The notes: generated by a model not told the origin, from the letters alone. A stretch of DNA of 8,666 nt from Acidovorax sp. (GCA_030150585.1 JASLFM010000228.1:1-8666), one strand, 5' to 3'; positions 1 through 6,703 are shown, counted from the first letter of the stretch. Made by a program: numbers and translations.

Positions 1-355
1 ACGAGGTGCCCGTCGGCGTCGGCCTGCAGCGCGGGCTCCTGCGCGGCGCACAGCGCACTGGCCCGGGGGCAGCGCGGGTGGAAGCGGCAGCTCGTGGGCA
101 GGTTCTGCGGGCTTGGCAGATCGCCCGTGAGCGGCGCAGCCTCTGGGCCCGGCCGCGCCATCCCTACACGCGAGCGCTCATGGACGCCGTGCCCGACCCC
201 GCGCGCCGGCGCCAGGCCGCGCCGCTCACGGGCGATCTGCCAAGCCCGCAGAACCTGCCCACGGGCTGCCGCTTCCACCCGCGCTGCCCCCGGGCCAGTG
301 CGCTGTGCGCCGCGCAGGAGCCCGCGCTGCAGGCCGACGCCGACGGGCACCTCGT
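1..355. repeat. Large inverted repeat: arms 1-142 and 214-355, 71-bp spacer
   Basis: The reverse complement of 1-142 matches 214-355 base for base (position n pairs with 356-n) except at 92/264 and 138/218. The right arm is ordinary coding sequence for the C-terminal end of an ABC transporter ATPase. The left arm carries the same stretch backwards, so the ATPase gene loses its expected upstream part at about position 141-143, exactly where the homology ends. The arm may continue past the left edge, since position 1 still matches. Relative to the gene frame, one difference is synonymous (Ala codon at 216-218) and the other swaps Gly for Ser at codon 264-266. Such a head-to-head copy with a short spacer is typical of fold-back chimeras made in amplification or assembly; a real inverted duplication is the alternative. 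The repeat itself is certain, its cause is not. Confidence 0.95.
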
Positions 356-422
356 GGCCTGCCACCACCCCGAGCCCGTGCCGGGCACCGCCCCCATTGC
401 CTTCCATCCCGAGAGAAAGTGA
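141..422 (+). CDS. Oligopeptide/dipeptide-type ABC transporter ATP-binding protein, C-terminal fragment
   Basis: This is the carboxy-terminal end of an OppF/DppF/GsiA-type ATPase, which powers import of peptides or related solutes across the inner membrane. Visible signatures are HPYTRAL (about 159-179), the opening motif of the oligopeptide-transporter C-terminal domain, followed by a typical LTGDLPSPQNLPTGC stretch and the cysteine-rich CRFHPRCPRASALC segment, with a further Cys near the end. In some OppD/DppF relatives a comparable four-cysteine set binds an iron-sulfur cluster. The whole nucleotide-binding domain (Walker A, signature, Walker B) is absent: upstream of about 141 the sequence becomes an inverted copy of the gene's own 3' part, so the reading frame there is meaningless and no true start exists. 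The gene ends 11 bp before the aldo/keto reductase, which suggests one operon. The exact transporter subfamily and substrate cannot be told from this fragment. Confidence 0.85.
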   Translation, partial: LWARPRHPYTRALMDAVPDPARRRQAAPLTGDLPSPQNLPTGCRFHPRCPRASALCAAQEPALQADADGHLVACHHPEPVPGTAPIAFHPERK

Positions 423-433
423 AAGCCGATTCC

Positions 434-1465
434 ATGAGCTACCGTTACCTGGGCCGCAGCGGCCTGAAAGTCTCCCGCCTCGCGCTGGGCACCATGATGT
501 TCGGCGGCCCCACCGACGAGGCCACGGCCCACGGCATCATCGCGCGTGCGCGCAGCCAGGGCATCAACTTCATCGACACGGCCGACGTGTACCAGAAGGG
601 CGTGACCGAGGAGGTCGTGGGCCGCGGCATCCGCGCGCACCGCGACGACTGGGTGCTGGCCACCAAGTTCGGCAACCCGCTGGGCGAGGGCCCCAACCGG
701 CGCGGCACCTCGCGCAAGTGGATCATCGAGGCCGTGGAGGCCAGCCTGCGCCGCCTGGGCACGGACTACATTGACCTGCTGTACTTCCACCGCGCGGACT
801 TCGACGCGCCGCTGGGCGAGGCCGTGCGCGCCATCGGCGACCTGGTCCGCGCGGGCAAGCTGCGCTACTTCGGCGTCTCCAACTTCCGCGGCTGGCGCAT
901 CGCCGAGGTCGCGCACCTGGCCGACGCCGAAGGCATCGACCGCCCCATCGCGAGCCAGCCGCTCTACAACCTCGTGAACCGCACGGCCGAAGCCGAGCAG
1001 TTGCCCGCCGCGGCAGCCTACGGCCTGGGCGTGGTGTCGTACAGTCCGCTCGCGCGCGGCGTGCTCACGGCCAAGTACCCGAGCTGCGGCGAGCCCGAGG
1101 CCGGTTCGCGCGCGGCGCGCAAGGACAAGCGCATGCTGGAGACCGAGTGGCGCATCGAGTCCATCGAGATCGCCGAGGAGATCCGCCGCCACGTGGCCGA
1201 GCGCGGCATCACCACCACCGACTTCGCGGTGGCCTGGGTGCTCAACAACCGGCTCATCACCTCGGCCATCGCGGGGCCGCGCACGCCCGAGCAGTGGGAG
1301 GGCTACGTGAAGGCGCTCGAATACCGCTTCACCGCCGAGGACGAGGCCCTGGTCGACCGCCTCGTGGCCGCGGGCCACCCGTCCACGCCGGGGTTCACCG
1401 ACCCGGGCCATCCCGTCGAGGGCCGGGTTCCCTTTACCAGCGCCCCCCTCACCAGCGCAGCCTGA
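434..1465 (+). CDS. Aldo/keto reductase family oxidoreductase
   Basis: A complete 343-residue NAD(P)H-dependent aldo/keto reductase, a cytoplasmic (beta/alpha)8-barrel enzyme that reduces aldehydes or ketones to alcohols. The N-terminus MSYRYLGRSGLKVSRLALGT is typical of the family. The catalytic tetrad can be placed as Asp48 and Tyr53 (in INFIDTADVY), Lys78 (LATKFG) and His119 (DLLYFHR). GVSNF at 147-151 and SPLARGVL at 204-211 are further family motifs. The ATG at 434 was chosen because homology begins there; an in-frame upstream extension to 305 would run through the ABC gene. A weak purine-rich GAAAG lies 8 bp upstream. It sits 11 bp after the transporter ATPase and 7 bp before the flavin oxidoreductase, so translation of the three is probably coupled. 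The substrate is unknown; in this setting it might handle a carbonyl product of organosulfur cleavage, which is inference. Confidence 0.9.
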   Translation: MSYRYLGRSGLKVSRLALGTMMFGGPTDEATAHGIIARARSQGINFIDTADVYQKGVTEEVVGRGIRAHRDDWVLATKFGNPLGEGPNRRGTSRKWIIEAVEASLRRLGTDYIDLLYFHRADFDAPLGEAVRAIGDLVRAGKLRYFGVSNFRGWRIAEVAHLADAEGIDRPIASQPLYNLVNRTAEAEQLPAAAAYGLGVVSYSPLARGVLTAKYPSCGEPEAGSRAARKDKRMLETEWRIESIEIAEEIRRHVAERGITTTDFAVAWVLNNRLITSAIAGPRTPEQWEGYVKALEYRFTAEDEALVDRLVAAGHPSTPGFTDPGHPVEGRVPFTSAPLTSAA

Positions 1466-1472
1466 ACCGCCC

Positions 1473-2723
1473 ATGAACGCAGCCACACTTGCCACCCCCG
1501 TGCCGCACGACGCGGCCCATCCATCCCCGGCCCCGCGCAGCCGCGAGGCCATCCTCGCGGACCTGCCCGCGCTCTGCGCTGCCATCGCCCAGGGTGCGGC
1601 CGAGCGCGAGGCGCGGCGCGAACTGCCCTTCGACGCCTTCGCCCGCGTGCGCGCCTCGGGCCTGGGCGCGCTGCGCATCGGGCGCGAACAGGGTGGGCCG
1701 GGAGGCTCGGTCGAGGATGTCATCGGCGCCGTCGCCACGCTGGCGGCAGCCGACTCCAACGTGGCGCATGCGCTGCGCTCACACCTCAACACCACCGAGC
1801 TGCTGCGCCTGGGCCCCGCGACGGCGCAGAACCGGCGGCAGATCCAGCAGGTGCTGGATGGCGCGCTGTTCGGCGGCGCGTTCACCGAGCTGGGCACGGC
1901 GCGCGCGGGCATCAGTACTTCCACGCTCACGCGCGACGGTGCGCACTACCGGCTCAACGGCCGCAAGTACTACGCCACGGGCACAGCCTATGCCGACTAC
2001 GCGGGCGTGTATGCGGTGGACGAGGACGGCGCCGGGCAGGTCGCCGTGGTGCCCGTGGACCGCGAGGGCGTGCGCGTGCTCGACGACTGGGACGGCATGG
2101 GCCAGCGCCTCACGGCCAGCGGCGGGCTGGAGCTGGACAACGTGCAGGTCTTTGCCGACGAGGTCGCGCCCGCGGCGCGCGATCAGGTGCCCGGGCGCCA
2201 CGCCTCGGCGCTGCGCCAGCTCATCCTCGTGGCCACGGCCGCAGGCATCGTGCGCAACATCGCCTCGGATGCCGTGCACTACGTGCGCGAACACGCGCGC
2301 CCCGCCATGCACAGCCCCGCCGACACGGCACGCGAGGACCCTTTCGTGCAGTCCGTAGTGGGCGAGCTCGCGGCCACGAGCCACGCCATCGACGCGCTCG
2401 TGGCCGAGAACGCGCGCGTGCTCGACCGGGGCGCACAGGCCATCCTGTGCGGCGCGTCCGACGCGCAGGCCGCCGTGCTGCAGGGCGCGCTTGCCACGGC
2501 CAAGACGCAGCTCGTCGTAAGCCGCCTCGCGCTCGCGGCGGCCGAGCGGCTGTTCGAGGTGGGTGGCGCGTCGGCCACGGCGCGGCGCCATAACCTGGAC
2601 CGCCACTGGCGCAACCTGCGCACGATCTTCAGCCACAACCCGCTGCTGCACAAGGCGCGCGTGGTGGGCGACTACGAACTCAACGGCACCACGCAGCACC
2701 TCGAAGAGGGCCGCGTGTTTTGA
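1473..2723 (+). CDS. Acyl-CoA dehydrogenase-superfamily flavin oxidoreductase, DszC/SfnB-like
   Basis: A 416-residue protein with the acyl-CoA dehydrogenase fold: N-terminal helical domain (about 23-130), beta domain starting at FTELG (137-141) and running to about 235, and C-terminal helical domain (about 240-400). The C-terminal block DRHWRN (376-381), followed by HNPLLHKARVVGDYELNG, resembles the DszC/SfnB branch rather than true fatty-acid acyl-CoA dehydrogenases. Members of that branch act as FMNH2-dependent monooxygenases on organosulfur compounds or are induced by sulfate starvation, and need a separate flavin reductase; none is visible in this window. The gene starts 7 bp after the aldo/keto reductase, with no clear Shine-Dalgarno, consistent with coupled translation. 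Its stop is 3 bp from the stop of convergent cysB, leaving no room for a terminator between them. Superfamily assignment is firm; the sulfur-related role is a good inference; the substrate is unknown. Confidence 0.82.
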   Translation: MNAATLATPVPHDAAHPSPAPRSREAILADLPALCAAIAQGAAEREARRELPFDAFARVRASGLGALRIGREQGGPGGSVEDVIGAVATLAAADSNVAHALRSHLNTTELLRLGPATAQNRRQIQQVLDGALFGGAFTELGTARAGISTSTLTRDGAHYRLNGRKYYATGTAYADYAGVYAVDEDGAGQVAVVPVDREGVRVLDDWDGMGQRLTASGGLELDNVQVFADEVAPAARDQVPGRHASALRQLILVATAAGIVRNIASDAVHYVREHARPAMHSPADTAREDPFVQSVVGELAATSHAIDALVAENARVLDRGAQAILCGASDAQAAVLQGALATAKTQLVVSRLALAAAERLFEVGGASATARRHNLDRHWRNLRTIFSHNPLLHKARVVGDYELNGTTQHLEEGRVF

Positions 2724-2726
2724 ACC

Positions 2727-3662
2727 TCACGGCGCGGCCGGCTCCTGCAGCGCGGCCTCCACGGCCCGGCGCGTGAGCGTGGGCACGAAGGTTTCGATGA
2801 AGCTGTAGACGTAGCCGCGCAGCCAGCTGCCGCGCCGGATCGCCAGGCGCGTGACGTTGAAGTCGAACAGGTGGCGCGCGTCGAGCGAGCCCAGGTGGCG
2901 GTCGCGCTCGGGGTCGAGCGCGATCGAGGCGATGATGCCCACGCCCATGCCCAGCTCCACGTAGGTCTTGATCACGTCGGCATCCATGGCGCTGAGCACG
3001 ATGTCAGGCTGCAGCCCCTCGCGTGCGAAGGCCTCGTCGATATGCGAGCGCCCGGTGAAGCCCACCTCGTAGGTGATGATGGGGTAGCGCGCGAGCTGCT
3101 GCAGCGTGAGCGGCCCCTCGATGTCGAGCAGCGGATGCCCCTGCGGCAGCACGACGCTGTGCGTCCAGCGGTAGCACGGCAGGGTGACCAGCGCGTCGTG
3201 CTGCGCGAGCGCCTCGGTGGCCACGCCGATGTCGGCCTCGCCCGTGAGCAGCATCTCCGCCACCTGCTTGGGCGAGCCCTGGTGCAGATGCAGCGTGACC
3301 TGCGGGAACATGGCGCGGAAATCGCGCACCACGGGCGGCAGCGCGTAGCGCGCCTGCGAGTGCGTGGCCGCCACCGTGAGCCGGCCCTGTTGCGAGGCGC
3401 TGAAGTCCTTGCCCGCGCGGCGCAGGTTTTCCGATTCGAGCAGCAACCGGTCAACGATGGGCAGGATGGACTCGCCGGGCTGCGTGAGACCCGTGAGGCG
3501 CTTGCCCGCGCGCACGAAGATCTGCACGCCCAGTTCATCCTCCAGCTCGCGGATCTGGCGGCTCACCCCTGGCTGCGAGGTGTAGAGCGTGGATGCCACC
3601 TCGGTGAGGTTGAAACCGCAGCGCACGGCCTCGCGCACGGAGCGCAGTTGCTGGAAATTCAC
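2727..3662 (-). CDS. cysB: LysR-family transcriptional regulator CysB (sulfur assimilation)
   Basis: A 311-residue protein aligning by eye along its length with enterobacterial CysB, the activator of sulfate and cysteine biosynthesis genes that responds to O-/N-acetylserine and is antagonised by sulfate or thiosulfate. The N-terminal helix-turn-helix contains LYTSQPGVSRQIRELEDELG (residues 27-46). The effector domain has AATHSQARYALP (98-109), LHLHQGSP, GVATEAL (146-152), GFTGRS and DADVIKTYVELGMGVG. Ligand-contact positions known from CysB structures are largely kept: Thr100, Gln103, Thr149 and the Thr of GFTGRS, with Ser102 where E. coli has Thr. The start is a GTG at 3660-3662, giving VNFQQLRS (read as Met) matching the family's N-terminus, and behind a long purine run (3667-3679) that serves as Shine-Dalgarno. 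An upstream ATG would add 15 residues foreign to the family. It is convergent with the flavin oxidoreductase gene and in the same direction as mgtC. Confidence 0.93.
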   Translation of the reverse strand: MNFQQLRSVREAVRCGFNLTEVASTLYTSQPGVSRQIRELEDELGVQIFVRAGKRLTGLTQPGESILPIVDRLLLESENLRRAGKDFSASQQGRLTVAATHSQARYALPPVVRDFRAMFPQVTLHLHQGSPKQVAEMLLTGEADIGVATEALAQHDALVTLPCYRWTHSVVLPQGHPLLDIEGPLTLQQLARYPIITYEVGFTGRSHIDEAFAREGLQPDIVLSAMDADVIKTYVELGMGVGIIASIALDPERDRHLGSLDARHLFDFNVTRLAIRRGSWLRGYVYSFIETFVPTLTRRAVEAALQEPAAP

Positions 3663-3666
3663 CGCG

Positions 3667-3679
3667 CCCTCCCCCCTCT
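3667..3679 (-). promoter_or_regulatory. Shine-Dalgarno that sets the GTG start of cysB
   Basis: On the minus strand a 13-base purine run with GGAGGG at its 3' end (3667-3672) lies 4 bases before the GTG at 3660-3662. It supports the GTG over the ATG 45 bp further upstream, which would place this ribosome binding site inside the coding region. Confidence 0.7.
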
Positions 3680-3715
3680 GCCCAGGCCCGTGGGCGCGAA
3701 TGTGCAAGCAGTTGA

Positions 3716-3740
3716 AACGCGGAAAAAGGGGAACGCGGAA
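3716..3740. repeat. Direct repeat of AACGCGGAA upstream of cysB
   Basis: AACGCGGAA occurs at 3716-3724 and again at 3732-3740, a 16-bp period with a 7-bp gap (read TTCCGCGTT on the cysB strand). It lies about 54-78 bp before the cysB start codon, a usual place for a regulator site or for leader elements. Which protein, if any, binds it is unknown, and a chance repeat in GC-rich sequence is possible. Confidence 0.5.
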
Positions 3741-3782
3741 GGCAGGCTGGATCGGGTCATGTTCGGCGGCTTGTGGCCCCGC

Positions 3783-3801
3783 AATGGGTCATGCGCCCAT
3801 T
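3783..3801. repeat. Small inverted repeat AATGGG/CCCATT
   Basis: AATGGG at 3783-3788 and CCCATT at 3796-3801 form a 6-bp dyad with a 7-base spacer, between the direct repeat and the AT-rich palindrome upstream of cysB. It has no T-run on either strand, so it is not an intrinsic terminator. It could be part of the cysB leader or a chance dyad. Confidence 0.35.
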
Positions 3802-3830
3802 CTCAAATCCATGCCTTCAAACCAGAACTA

Positions 3831-3869
3831 CTTTTTAGAAGACTTATAACAACCAAATCATCTAAAAAG
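3831..3869. promoter_or_regulatory. 39-bp AT-rich imperfect palindrome, candidate operator/promoter of cysB
   Basis: CTTTTTAGA (3831-3839) and TCTAAAAAG (3861-3869) are perfect inverted 9-mers around a centre at 3850, and further matched pairs inside (GA/TC at 3841-3842 with 3858-3859; TT/AA at 3844-3845 with 3855-3856) extend the symmetry. The middle holds TATAAG on the minus strand (3843-3848), a fair -10 box for cysB, although no good -35 was found. The stretch stands out as AT-rich in GC-rich surroundings. It lies about 170-207 bp upstream of the cysB start and just beyond the end of mgtC. A regulator binding site overlapping the cysB promoter (CysB represses its own gene in enterobacteria) is the favoured reading. 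An intrinsic terminator for mgtC is less likely because the stem is AT-rich and no T-run follows on the minus strand. Confidence 0.5.
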
Positions 3870-3887
3870 CGCACACACCCAGGGCCG

Positions 3888-4616
3888 CTATTCGTCGGTG
3901 CTCGCGTTCCAGAACGCCTGGGCCACGCCGGGCAGCGCCTCGATCTGCTGCATGACCTTGTCGAGCTCCTCGCCGTTCACGGCGGTGGCATAGAGCGTGG
4001 CCTCAATCTCCGCATCGTGCGGGCCGAAGGCGTGCTGGTCGATCTCGCGCACGGGGTAGCTCGCGGCCTCCAGCAGTTCGAGCACGGCCTCGCGCGCGTC
4101 GGCCTGCGCATCGCGCCGGCAGATCACGTAGACCGCGTAGGTGGCCTCGCTGGCTTCCTCGTTGACGGGGCGGCGGTTGATGCGGTTGACCACGGGGCGC
4201 AGCAACGTGTTGCTGGCGAGCACGAACAGCGCCGCAAGCACGGCCTCGCCGATCAGGCCCGCACCCGCGCAGGCCCCCACGGCGCCCGAGCCCCACAGCG
4301 TGGCGGCGGTGTTGAGGCCGGTCACGTTGGCGCCCTCCTTCATGATCGCGCCCGCGCCCAGGAAGCCAATGCCCGAGACCACATAGGCCACCACATGCAC
4401 CGCGCCCTGTGGTCCGCCGTGGATGTCGAAGAGCCGGTTGCCCAGCGCCACGAAAATGGCCGCGCCGACGGCCACGAGCGTGTTGGTGCGCAGGCCCGCC
4501 GTACGCTGGCGCACCTGGCGCTCGAAGCCGATCACGCTGCCCAGGGCAAAGGCCGTGGCCAGGCTCACCAGGGTGTCGAGCAGGGCCGGGGCGCTGAATT
4601 GTTGTAGTGCCTGCAT
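3888..4616 (-). CDS. MgtC/SapB family inner-membrane protein
   Basis: A 242-residue membrane protein of the MgtC/SapB family. Residues 1-145 hold several hydrophobic helices (about 12-31, 45-60, 72-92, 103-120, 122-140) and the family signatures GFERQVRQRTAGLRTN (30-45), SGIGFLGAGAI (81-91) and GLNTAATLW (100-108). Residues from about 155 form a soluble C-terminal ACT-like domain, as in full-length MgtC. In Salmonella and mycobacteria MgtC supports growth at low Mg2+ and survival in macrophages, and acts on ATP synthase and other partners; it is not itself a proven Mg2+ transporter. The start ATG (4614-4616) follows a perfect AGGAGG (4621-4626) at 4 bases; a longer in-frame ATG upstream lacks family homology. 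The gene is divergent from kup across 167 bp, pairing two genes tied to cation homeostasis. Family assignment is firm, the physiological role here is unknown. Confidence 0.88.
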   Translation of the reverse strand: MQALQQFSAPALLDTLVSLATAFALGSVIGFERQVRQRTAGLRTNTLVAVGAAIFVALGNRLFDIHGGPQGAVHVVAYVVSGIGFLGAGAIMKEGANVTGLNTAATLWGSGAVGACAGAGLIGEAVLAALFVLASNTLLRPVVNRINRRPVNEEASEATYAVYVICRRDAQADAREAVLELLEAASYPVREIDQHAFGPHDAEIEATLYATAVNGEELDKVMQQIEALPGVAQAFWNASTDE

Positions 4617-4783
4617 CGAGCCTCCTGTGAGCGTTGTGTGTTGTGCATGCCGCAGACAAACGCTGGAACATACCAGCTTGGCGTGACGAAATCGAGACGC
4701 CATGCCTCGCGCACCATCCATGGGCCGCCTTGCCGGCCCGCAGGCGGCGCGGTATGGTTGCGCGAAACAACCAAAGACCCGCC
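4617..4783. promoter_or_regulatory. Divergent mgtC-kup intergenic region with two dyads
   Basis: This 167-bp gap must contain promoters for both divergent genes, but I could not pick convincing -35/-10 pairs on either strand. Two inverted repeats are visible: GCTGG (4662-4666) with CCAGC (4673-4677), separated by AACATA, near the middle; and a GC-rich stem GCCGCCT (4724-4730) with AGGCGGC (4742-4748) over an 11-base loop, ending 35 bp before the kup start. The first could be a shared operator and the second a leader hairpin of kup; both are inferences. The Shine-Dalgarno of mgtC (4621-4626) lies at the left end. Confidence 0.45.
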
Positions 4784-6703
4784 ATGCCAACTGCCGCGAC
4801 CAATGCCGCCGAGGGACCCAATGACCACAGCCACGGAATGCGCCAGCAAGGCATTGCGGCGCTGACGCTGGGGGCCATCGGCGTCGTCTTCGGCGACATC
4901 GGGACCAGCCCGCTCTATACCGTCAAGGAAATCTTCGCCCCGGCCACCGGGGTGCCGCTGGATGCCCCCAATCTGATCGGCGCGGTGTCCGTGATCTTCT
5001 GGGCGCTCATGCTCGTGGTCACGCTCAAGTACGTGGTGCTGATCCTGCGCGCCGACAACCGCGGCGAGGGCGGAGGGCTCGCGCTCACGGCGCTGGCGGC
5101 CAGCGCCACGCAGGGCCGCCCCCGGCTGCGCAACGGCCTGCTGCTGCTGGGCGTGTTCGGCGCGACGCTGTTCTACGGCGACAGCGTGATCACGCCCGCG
5201 ATCTCCGTACTCAGCGCCATGGAGGGGCTGGAGCTGGTCACCCCCGTGCTCAAGCCCTACGTGGTGCCGGTGACGGTGGTGATCCTGATCGGCCTGTTCG
5301 TCATGCAGCGCTTCGGCACCAACGTGGTGGGCCGGCTGTTCGGTCCCATCATCGTGCTGTGGTTCATCGTGCTGGGCATCGTGGGGGCCGTGCACATCGC
5401 GCAGCAGCCCAGCATCCTCGCGGCGCTCAACCCGCTGCACGGAGCGCGCTTTCTGGCCGAGCGCGGCTGGCACCTGTTCGCGGCCGTGGGGGCCATCGTG
5501 CTGGCGCTCACCGGCGCCGAGGCACTGTATGCCGACATGGGCCACTTCGGCCGTCGCCCCATCCAGATCGCCTGGAGCGGCCTCGTGCTGCCCGCGCTTG
5601 CCCTGAATTACATGGGCCAGGGCGCGCTGCTCATGGGCGACCCCGCCGCCATCGAAAACCCCTTTTACCGCCTGTTCCCCGACGCCTGGGTGCTGCCCGT
5701 GCTCGTGCTCGCCACGCTGGCGGCGATCATTGCGTCCCAGGCGGTGATTTCCGGCACCTACTCGATGACCAAACAGGCCATCCAGCTCGGCTTCATGCCG
5801 CGCATGGCCGTCAAGTACACCTCGGCCCGCGAGGCGGGGCAAATCTACATGCCGGCCGTGAACTGGGTGCTGCTGGCGGGCGTGATCGCGGCGGTGCTCG
5901 GGTTCGGCAGTTCGTCCGCCCTCGCGGCCGCCTACGGCATCGCGGTGACGCTCACGATGTTCATCACCACGGTGCTGACCTACTTCGTCGTGCGCGAAGG
6001 CTGGCGCCTGCCGGCGCCCGTCGCCATTGGCGCGACGGGGTTCTTTCTCGCCATCGATGCGCTGCTCGTCGCGGGCTGCGCCGTGAAGTTCTTCGATGGC
6101 GGCTGGTTCCCGCTTTCGCTGGGCCTGGCCCTGTTCTTGCTTATGAGCACGTGGTCACGCGGGCGCACCCTGCTGGTGCAAAGCATCCGGCAGGAGGGCC
6201 TGGAACTCGCGCCGTTCATCGAGAGCCTGCAGCCACAGACACTGCAGCGCGCCGAGCGCACGGCCGTGTACCTGGTGGCCGACCCGAGCACCGTGCCGCC
6301 CGCGCTGCTGCACAACCTGAAGCACAACCAAGTGCTGCATGCGCGCAACGTGGTGCTTACGGTGGTGTTCCGCGAAGTGCCCTGGGTGCCCATGGAGGAG
6401 CGCGTCAGCGTCCAAGCACTGGGGCACGGATTTTGGCAAATCACTTTGTACTTTGGTTTCATGAATACACCCGATGTACCCAAGGCCCTGCCCCTGGCCG
6501 AATCCCATGGGCTGCGTTTCGACCTGTTCGAAACCTCGTTCTTCCTGAGCCGCGAAACCGTGGTTTCCGCACCAGGCGGCGGCATGGTCCGCTGGAGGGA
6601 GCGGCTCTTTGCAGCCATGAGCCGCAATGCCGGCAGCGTGGTGGAATTCTTCAAGCTGCCCAGCAACTCCGTCGTTGAACTGGGAACCCGCGTGCAAATT
6701 TGA
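4784..6703 (+). CDS. kup: Kup-type low-affinity K+ uptake transporter
   Basis: A 639-residue member of the KUP/HAK/KT family, which brings K+ into the cell with protons; E. coli Kup has 622 residues, so this is full length. The conserved first helix GVVFGDIGTSPLYT lies at 33-46, with YGDSVITPAIS at 131-141, GAEALYADMGHFG at 244-256, and FMPR followed by GQIYMPAVNW at 337-361. About twelve hydrophobic segments fill residues 28-455, and the cytoplasmic C-terminal domain (about 460-639) ends in FKLPSNSVVELGTRVQI, typical of the family. ATG 4784 was chosen because it leaves the usual short hydrophilic N-terminus; in-frame ATGs at 4754 and 4838 are alternatives, and none has a strong Shine-Dalgarno. 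The gene is divergent from mgtC and lies 128 bp upstream of the porin on the same strand. Confidence 0.95.
   Translation: MPTAATNAAEGPNDHSHGMRQQGIAALTLGAIGVVFGDIGTSPLYTVKEIFAPATGVPLDAPNLIGAVSVIFWALMLVVTLKYVVLILRADNRGEGGGLALTALAASATQGRPRLRNGLLLLGVFGATLFYGDSVITPAISVLSAMEGLELVTPVLKPYVVPVTVVILIGLFVMQRFGTNVVGRLFGPIIVLWFIVLGIVGAVHIAQQPSILAALNPLHGARFLAERGWHLFAAVGAIVLALTGAEALYADMGHFGRRPIQIAWSGLVLPALALNYMGQGALLMGDPAAIENPFYRLFPDAWVLPVLVLATLAAIIASQAVISGTYSMTKQAIQLGFMPRMAVKYTSAREAGQIYMPAVNWVLLAGVIAAVLGFGSSSALAAAYGIAVTLTMFITTVLTYFVVREGWRLPAPVAIGATGFFLAIDALLVAGCAVKFFDGGWFPLSLGLALFLLMSTWSRGRTLLVQSIRQEGLELAPFIESLQPQTLQRAERTAVYLVADPSTVPPALLHNLKHNQVLHARNVVLTVVFREVPWVPMEERVSVQALGHGFWQITLYFGFMNTPDVPKALPLAESHGLRFDLFETSFFLSRETVVSAPGGGMVRWRERLFAAMSRNAGSVVEFFKLPSNSVVELGTRVQI

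Noticed and set aside
6..140. Possible N-terminal part of the ABC ATPase, read in frame from an ATG-like start near the left edge
   Set aside because: This stretch is the reverse complement of the gene's own 3' part, so the in-frame translation is accidental and shows no Walker or signature motif.
164..1930. Open frame of 588 codons on the minus strand
   Set aside because: It lies antisense to the aldo/keto reductase and flavoprotein genes and shows no domain; it is the mirror of GC-rich coding sequence lacking stop codons. Part of its C-terminal end only reflects the left-edge inverted repeat.
3861..3887. Intrinsic terminator for mgtC
   Set aside because: The only strong dyad after mgtC (3831-3869) has AT-rich arms and no T-run on the minus strand, so it fits an operator or promoter element better.
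2871..4607. Open frame of 578 codons on the plus strand
   Set aside because: It runs antisense through cysB and mgtC, which both have clear family signatures, and across the AT-rich gap between them. Composition (Arg, Ala, His, Gly rich) is typical of shadow frames.
4811..4865. Out-of-frame 14-residue mini-ORF with a GAGGGA Shine-Dalgarno inside the start of kup
   Set aside because: It could be a translated uORF-like element, but it lies within the accepted kup coding region, is very short, and such a match is likely by chance. Worth recalling only if the kup start proves to be further downstream.
4565..5842. Open frame of 425 codons on the minus strand
   Set aside because: Antisense to kup; His/Arg/Gln-rich low-complexity translation with no recognisable domain.
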